NCBI GenBank assembly: GCA_934045905.1
Contig: OW203763.1
Span: 50,432,194-50,496,193, forward strand
Direction of reading: 5' to 3'
Length of the DNA stretch: 64,000 nt
DNA from: Leuctra nigra
Taxonomy: Eukaryota > Arthropoda > Insecta > Plecoptera > Leuctridae
Below are positions 57,340 to 64,000 of the stretch, one piece after another. Position 1 is the stretch's first letter, and every line of letters begins with the position of its first letter. Position numbers and translations under genes: made by a program. The notes under the pieces were generated by a model that was not told where the DNA came from, did no database searches, and was given only the letters and a program-made list of their open reading frames with translations.

Positions 57340-58000
57340 TTCACTGGCTCAGAATAGTTATGCAGTATAAAACCCCAAAATATGTATGCACTTATGCACT
57401 ATCAATCCCCCCAAATATGCACGATTTATGCACTATCATCCGAAATATGCATTTTTATGCACTACCAATTTAAACAGAGGTCGTCAACTTTGGATTGTGC
57501 GGACTACTTTGGCGCGTAAAATACGTATGACGGGAAATGCGCTTGTCCACGGAAACAAAGGGGGATATGGGGGGAGGGCCCCCCAGCACCATGCGGGTCC
57601 GGGGTGCATAGCCCCGGAAAAATTGTGATTTCAGGAATTCATTTGGTGCGTTTCTACGCGATTTCTACTCTATAATTTTGCTAATTTGTATTTCGGAATT
57701 ACTAATTAGTGTTTTTAAAATGAGTCACTCATACATTGAAAAATTACTTGGGAACCAAAACATATTAGGGAAAATAACAGAAATGTTAAAAATCCCTGTT
57801 TATGCACGAATATGCACTATCATAGCCGTTTTATGCACGTTTTAATGAATTTTTCCAAAAAAGGCCAAAATATGCAAAATATGCAACATCAAGTTTGCTT
57901 TATTTGCATTTTTTAAACATGAAACGCATCCATCTCAAGTCACATGACTTTAAAATGCATTTGAAATATTATGTTACTGCATAACTATCCTGTCTCTAAT
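57340..58000. mobile_element. possible TIR element with TATGCAC words
   Basis: The left CAGAATAGTTATGCAGTA and the complement of the right CAGGATAGTTATGCAGTA are inverted (57350, 57975). TATGCAC occurs about nine times in two clusters, 57385-57460 and 57800-57845. No target duplication could be read. Confidence 0.55.
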
Positions 58001-58221
58001 TATTATTATTTAACAACCTCTTCTAGGTACACAGTATTACAACTTACAAATGTATAATATTCTCGTGTATCCACCGCCAATCCATCATTTATCCAGCTAA
58101 ACGTTTTTTTAAAAAGAATGAAAGTATTTAATATCTACTTGCATATTAAAAAAATTCATGTTGTGATTTATTGGTCATAAGGATTGAAGTTTTGAATGTA
58201 ATTTTTTTTTAATATATTTAA

Positions 58222-59570
58222 CTAGTGGAGCGGTCGCTCCACGCCAGCCAAGTCGTACGGCGCTCGCACACTCTCATATAAAGGTTGGAGCAAACCCACT
58301 TTTACTCTAAGCATCAAAGTGGCAGTTTCGGCCTACTGGATCTTAAAATTGGGAAATCTCACATTGTTGCGAAATATCTTAATTTCGAGCTATGGCCCAC
58401 CCTACAACATATACCAAATTTGGGAACAATTGGTTACGCCCTTTGCGAGCTAGAGGGCCGTGAAAACAGTGTTTTAGGGCGGTTTTCATAATCAGTAATC
58501 TCAGTAGTAGTAGTAAGTAGTAGTAGTAGGCTGGAGCTAAAATCCGGTAAACAGGCCACAGCCTAAACGGCTGAACCGATCGATCTCAAATTTTTACCAC
58601 GTGTGCACTTTTGGCGTCTGATTTGCCCTCGCCCCCATGAATTTTTTGTGCCGCCATTTTGAAACCGGAAGTGACATCATATCTCAACAACGGCTTTAAC
58701 CGATTGGAATGAAAATAGCGCTAAACGATTCGGATGGTCAACTATATGGATTATCGATAGTAACAGACTAAAATTTATAACTAATTCACTTTATATTTAA
58801 AGGAATCGGGTTTTTGAACAAAGATAAACGATTATTACTGAGTAGTCGTTTATTGTGCCGGTGGTAGCACCGGACTTGGTGGTGGTCCCATCCAGACTAA
58901 CTCCAATATTGTATTCTTATACTATACCTATTTCTAAAAGCCTTATTCCTATTGGTCATATAATATTATACATACATCCTGATTGGTCGTAGGTTTCATG
59001 CGTTCCTGGAGTCTGGAGCGTGTGAATCTTACCACCCAGACTCCTGGCACTCTAACACTTGACTCAATACAGGATAAGTAATATGAAGGGGGTGAAGAGT
59101 GATTCTCTCCTCGTGTAAGTGTGAGAACCATCTTCACCCAGTTGTAACATGTGTATGAAGTTACTATGATGGCAGGTAGAACAGTAATGAAAGTACCTGT
59201 ATTGCAGTCAGATTTGTTACAAATTTATGTTAACGAAACCGGAAATGACGTCATGAAATTTGAAACATCGATTGGCATTTCGGCAACAAATTTGATCCGA
59301 TTATTTTCATATTTATGTAACGTATGTACTTTGATATCTCATTTGACTTGTTATAAAACCAACCGAAAGCCGCCATTTTGAAACCGGAAGTGACATCATA
59401 TCGCAATAACGGCTAAATAGATTTGAACAAAACCAGTGCTAAACAATTTAGACGGTCAACTCTATGTATTATCATCAATAATATTTGCAGTTTCGTATAA
59501 CAAAACCGGAAATGACGTCACACATTTTAAATATCTCACAAATTTACATTTTGATGCAATAAATATTCTA
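58222..59570 (+). repeat. family W, copy 1, with CCGGAAGTGACRTCA motifs
   Basis: Opens with the hairpin GTGGAGCGGTCGCTCCAC, then GGCCTACTGGATCTTAAAAT etc., matching 63117 onward. Motifs CCGGAAGTGACATCAT at 58665 and 59384, CCGGAAATGACGTCA at 59239 and 59506. The block GCTAAACGATTCGGATGGTC recurs in variant form about 700 bp later, so the interior is itself duplicated. Confidence 0.75.
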
Positions 59571-60107
59571 TTTGGGTGATGCGAGGGTGATTAGCTGATG
59601 ATATGACGATTTGGATGATGCAGGGGTGATTAGCTGATGATATGATGATTTTGATTATGCAAGGGTGATTAGCTGATGATATGATGATTTAGGTGATGCG
59701 GGGGTGATTAGCTGATGATATGATGATTTTGGTGATGAAGGGGTGATTAGCTGATAATATGATGCTTTGGGTGATGCAGGGGTGATTAGCTGATAATATG
59801 ATGCTTTGGGTGATGCGGGGGTGATTAGCTGATGATATGGTGATTTGGGTGATGCGAGGGTGATTAGCTGATGATATGATGATTTGGGTGATGCAGGGAT
59901 GATTAGCTGATGATATGATGATTTGGGTTATGCGAGGGTGATTAGCTGATGATATGATGATTTGGATGATGCTGGGGTGATTAGCTGATGATATGACGAT
60001 TTGGATGATGCAGGGGTGATTAGCTGATGATATGATGATTTTGTAGATGCAGGGGTGATTAGCTGATGATATGATGATTTGGGTGATGCGGGGGTGATTA
60101 GCTGATG
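59570..60107. repeat. 39-bp minisatellite, about 14 units
   Basis: Unit GGGTGATTAGCTGATGATAT + GATGATTTGGGTGATGCAG, period 39 (for example GCGAGG at 59581, GCAGGG at 59620). Minus-strand open frames of SANHP repeats are artefacts. Confidence 0.93.
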
Positions 60108-60205
60108 GTTGAAAATCAATAATAATTTTGTAATTCAATTGTACCTATTCCTGTTTTTATCTAATAAATGCATTAAATTCCATTCTTCTTAATACCCATA
60201 TTAAT

Positions 60206-62185
60206 TATAGTGGAGTAAAGATGTCTAAAATTAATGCGTTTGTGATACCATTCGTGAAAATTGGTTCCCTTACTAATTCGAGTATGAGGAATCCAAAAAT
60301 CGATGGCACCAACCTGAGTAATTAATACTTTCTGCGTAATTAGCATAATTAGCATAATTAATAAACATCGATAAAATATTATATAATTTTATAATATGGT
60401 CGTTATGGGTATCCATCGAAAGCTCGTCATGTCTACAATCCACATAAATCATAAAAAGGTAATTTTTTTAATGCACATAATAATTAACGGTATAATTAAT
60501 TATTTTATAAAAATCGCCATTCAACAAAAAGCTTAAAATGACCCTCTCAGATTTTGATAAAACTTGGTAGGATTGGTCACAAGCCCAAAATAAAACATAC
60601 GTATTTTTTGGTTTGTCCATTTATCGAGTTCTTTTGGATTTCCAGGCCCTCAAATAATCAAAATTTTGATTTCTATTCCTTCACTTGAACTGTTCTAACT
60701 TTTACACCGTTCAACCATTGACTACCAAATACTAGTATTTGGTAATCAATGGTTCAACTCAGAAGCTTCGTCTTTTTCAAATTGTGTGAAACTTATTGCT
60801 AGGGACTAAGTAGTATGTACGTTTTAGGGGGAAAAGTCAAAATTTTGGCTTCCAAATGGCCTATTCACAAAAAAGTATTTTTTGCAATTTATTGAGTAAT
60901 TAGTGCGTTTGTGAAAATTGGTGAAAATTGGAAAACGTGAAAATTGGTACCCTTACTAATTAGAGTATGAGGAATCCAAAAATTGATGACACCAACCTGA
61001 GTTATTAATACTTTCTGCGTAATTAGCATAATTAGCATAATTAATAAAATCGACATAAAAATTACATTATTATATAACGTGGTCTTTATGGGTATCTAAA
61101 GAAAGATTAATGTAATAAATTAACGCATAAGTAATTATGCTAATTAGGAACTAAACACAAAATTTGGATTAATTGTTTATACTACTTATAAGCATTACAA
61201 ACCTTGTTTTCGATCTCATCATGTTGCCTTGTGTGAATGTGGCGATTTGAATCAGATGAATTAATTATTAAGTGGATTAATTATTATGTAAATGACTATA
61301 ATTAGCTTTTGGCGACTAATGTGCATTGTGGACATTACAAGCTTTCTTTAGATACCCATGAAGACCACGTTATATAATAATGTAATTTTTATGTCGATTT
61401 TATTAATTATGCTAATTATGCAAATTACACAGAAAGTATTAATTACTTAGGTTGGTGCCATCGATTTTTGGATTCCTCATACTCGAATTAGTAAGGGTAC
61501 CAATTTTCACGTTTTCCAATTTTCACCAATTTTCACAAACGCCTAATTACTCAATAAATTGCAAAAAATTACTTTTTTGTGAATAGGCAATTTGGAAGCC
61601 AAAATTTTGACTTTTCCTCCCTTAAACGTACATACTACTTAGTCCCTAGCAATAAGTTTTACGCAATTTGAAAAAGACGAAGCTTCTGAGTTGAACGGTG
61701 TAGTAAAAGTTAGAACAGTTCAAGTGAAGGAATGGAAATCAAAATTTTGATTATTTGAGAACCTGGAAATCCAAAAGTACTCAATAAATGGACAAACCGA
61801 AAAATACGTATGTTTTACTTTGGGCTTGTGACCAATCCTGCCAAGTTTTATCAAAATCTGAGTGGGTCGTTTTAAGTATTATACGGTTAATTATTATGTG
61901 AATTAAAAAAATTAACTTTTTAAGATTTATATGGATTGTAGACATGACGAGCTTTCGATGGATACCCATAAAGACCATATTATAAAATTATATATTATTT
62001 TATCCATGTTTATTAATTATGCTAAATATGCTAATTACGCAGAAAGTATTAATTACTCAGGTTGGTGCCACCGATTTTTGGATTCCTCATACTCGAATTA
62101 GTAAGGGTACCAATTTTCACGAATAGTATCCTAAACGAACTAATTTGCCATTTTATAGGACATCTTGACTCCACTATTAGATATT
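60206..62185. mobile_element. 2-kb foldback built from family Y
   Basis: Left arm 60206-61105 and right arm 61338-62185 are reverse complements (TAGTGGAGTAAAGATGTC at the tips). Inside each arm the segment CTTACTAATTCGAGTATGAG... to TAATTAGCATAATTAGCATA occurs twice. A small perfect dyad ACCAAATACTAGTATTTGGT lies at 60730-60749. Related to the single-arm copy at 31520-33670. Confidence 0.85.
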
Positions 62186-62663
62186 TGAGCTAATTAGCAA
62201 TCCCAGACTCAATTAATTCTTCTTCTAATGTTGTCAACAACACCACATCAATGTGTACTTTCAATTTGTACAAAATGAATAATATTAATTCACGAAAGAA
62301 TGAGATATTTATGACAATAACAAATAACATACAGGGTTTGCATTCAACCATCACGGTCTTGGAAAAAAAATGGCGGCGAAAACTCCATTGGCCACTCTCT
62401 TACCCATCTAGGCTCTCTAATGCACATCATTTATAGTTATAAATTCTATGTGGCAGTGCAGATAGTTCAGCAGCCATTTTGAAAACCGAAGTGTTGCCAT
62501 ATCTCGGAACTGGGTTGACCGATTGGAATGAAACCTTTGCTATTCTTCATGAGAATAACCAAATTGTAAAGGGTGATTTTTTTAAAAGGATTTAGTAATT
62601 GTTCATTCGATTGTCACAAGTTGTAAGAATAAACTACAAAAAGGAGTGATATCCCCATAAAAA
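62186..62663. other. no gene; one CAGCCATTTTGAAA word
   Basis: 62467-62530 weakly resembles the family W interior (GCCATTTTGAAA, GACCGATTGGAATGAAA). Confidence 0.4.
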
Positions 62664-62985
62664 CACTTCATGTAAAAAAATATGAAATCTAAAAATTCTG
62701 AACTGAAAAGTAGTGATATCAAAAAATGAGCCAAGTCAAAACTTTATTTAAAAATCAAAAAATACTTGGCGCTTCGTTTTTTTAGGGCATTATAGTATAC
62801 TATGTATACGTATATTTGATGTATATTTTTATTTTATAATTGCCCTATACTTCCAAGCTATTTATATACACGATGCGCCAAGTTTTTTTTTTGATTTTCA
62901 AATAAAGTTTTGACTTGGCTCATTTTTTGATATCACTACTTTTCAGTTCAGAATTTTTAGATTTCATATTTTTTTTTAGTTGAAG
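62664..62985. mobile_element. about 320-bp hairpin with nearly identical arms
   Basis: 62675-62768 and 62875-62970 are almost exact complements (AGTAGTGATATCAAAAAATG, AGCCAAGTCAAAACTTTATT), with a 100-bp spacer. Few mismatches, so recent. Confidence 0.8.
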
Positions 62986-63116
62986 AGACTTTGCTGTTAT
63001 TTTCACACGAAGTATTTTTTATGGGGTTTATTTACACACACATCTTGCAATATAAATTTTACGTTTTATGTGACAAGGAAAATAATCAATAATTTCCAAA
63101 AATGTGGGCCTTATCT

Positions 63117-64000
63117 AGTGGAGCGGTCGCTCCACCCAGCCAAGTCGTACTATACACTCACACTCACTCAACATACCGTAAATGCCTAATAAACTGAGGA
63201 GCAGACGAAACACTTTTACCGTAAGCAACAACATGGCATTTTCGGCCTACTGGATCTCAAAATTGGGAAATCTCACATTGTTGCGAAATAACTTAATTTC
63301 GAGCTATGGCCCACCTGACAACATATACCAAATTTGGGAACAATACGTTATGCCGTTTGGGTGCTAGAGGGCCGTGAAAACAGTGAAATTACACCCCTTT
63401 TAAAAGCTATCTGATGATGATGATTCAGATATCAGGAAACGTTGCTATCACCGCCACAGCCTAAACGGCTGAACCGATCAACCTGAAATTTTTACCACAT
63501 ATGCACTTTTGGCGTCTGATGATACCTTGCCTCTTGTGATTTTTTGTGCCGCCATTTTTAAACCGGAAGTGACGTCATATCTCAAAAACGTCTGGACCGA
63601 TTAGAACGAAATTAGCGCCATTCGATTTAGACGGTCATCTATATGAAGTATCAATAAAAAAATTATTATTTTCTTATTTTCTGAACCGGAAGTGACGTCA
63701 TAAATACGCAATATTTAACTTATTTCAACAAATTATACTTAAAATACAAACATAAGTAACTTACATTGTAACATAGACAATACAAATTATAAATTCAAGG
63801 AGGCAGTGTTCTCGGCCGCCATTCCTGAAACCGGAAGTGACGTAATATATCTAAAACGCCTGTACCGTTTGCAACTGAACTAGCTCCTGCGTATTCATTC
63901 TGCAACTTTTTTTGAAACTCAATTGTGAAAAATGAATAAACAAATTAACGGTACCGGAAATGGCGGCAGGAACCACTAAATGAAACCGGTAGTGACGTCA
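63117..64000 (+). repeat. family W, copy 2, runs off the window
   Basis: Same hairpin start GTGGAGCGGTCGCTCCAC and body as 58222. CCGGAAGTGACGTCA occurs exactly at 63563 and 63686, with variants at 63831 and 63986, spaced about 120-155 bp. Continues beyond base 64000. Confidence 0.8.

Noticed and set aside
59689..60138. 149-codon frame of SANHPRITQIII repeats
   Set aside because: 39-bp minisatellite, period divisible by 3.

Overview
This is a eukaryotic, animal-type window. It carries one multi-exon nuclear gene with canonical GT-AG introns set in AT-rich, repeat-dense DNA. The frequent TAGGTACCT-type words, the mariner-, hAT- and piggyBac-like ends and the CR1/jockey-like LINE fragments suggest an arthropod, most likely an insect and possibly lepidopteran; this assignment is inference.

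The gene is the orthologue of BCL9/legless (lgs), the Wnt adaptor that joins Pygopus to beta-catenin/Armadillo. Six coding exons lie on the + strand: 3963-4058, 10993-11249, 11735-12017, 28215-28850, 38102-38303 and 40680-42048. Every junction keeps phase, giving about 946 residues in the window. The 5' exons and promoter lie upstream of base 1. HD1 (Pygopus binding) is in the second exon here and HD2 (beta-catenin binding) in the fourth. The exons are GC-rich islands in AT-rich introns of 6.9, 0.5, 16.2, 9.3 and 2.4 kb.

The rest is a mosaic of mobile elements and tandem repeats. Left part: a hAT-like copy (about 170-3190) whose arm holds an 84-copy 30-bp minisatellite, a 23-bp array that starts at a splice donor, and a nested MITE pair (6015-6822). 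The 16-kb intron holds a 2-kb foldback and a four-level nest (hAT, then piggyBac-like, then a foldback and a LINE, plus a Harbinger-like MITE) at 15851-22148, a second hAT (24425-25163) and a TTAA-flanked element (26844-27969). The 9-kb intron holds a hAT 20 bp after a splice donor and a second four-level nest at 30973-35890. The last intron holds a hAT and a mariner MITE.

Downstream of the gene (42.2-64 kb) no host gene is recognised. This part holds degenerate LINE fragments in both orientations, a hAT made of ATATCGAT repeats, three copies (with the one at 31.9 kb) of a family with a Helitron-like 3' end, a 39-bp minisatellite, a 2-kb foldback and two copies of a family carrying repeated CCGGAAGTGACGTCA-type motifs.

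Seven hAT-like elements are recognised. Five have perfect or 7/8 8-bp target duplications and share a YAGRGATGG-type tip; one has a divergent tip with a 7/8 duplication; one is truncated. The subterminal regions of each are built from a different short repeat. This shared architecture on unrelated repeat units is the most unusual pattern in the window. All calls come from reading the sequence; no database search was made.
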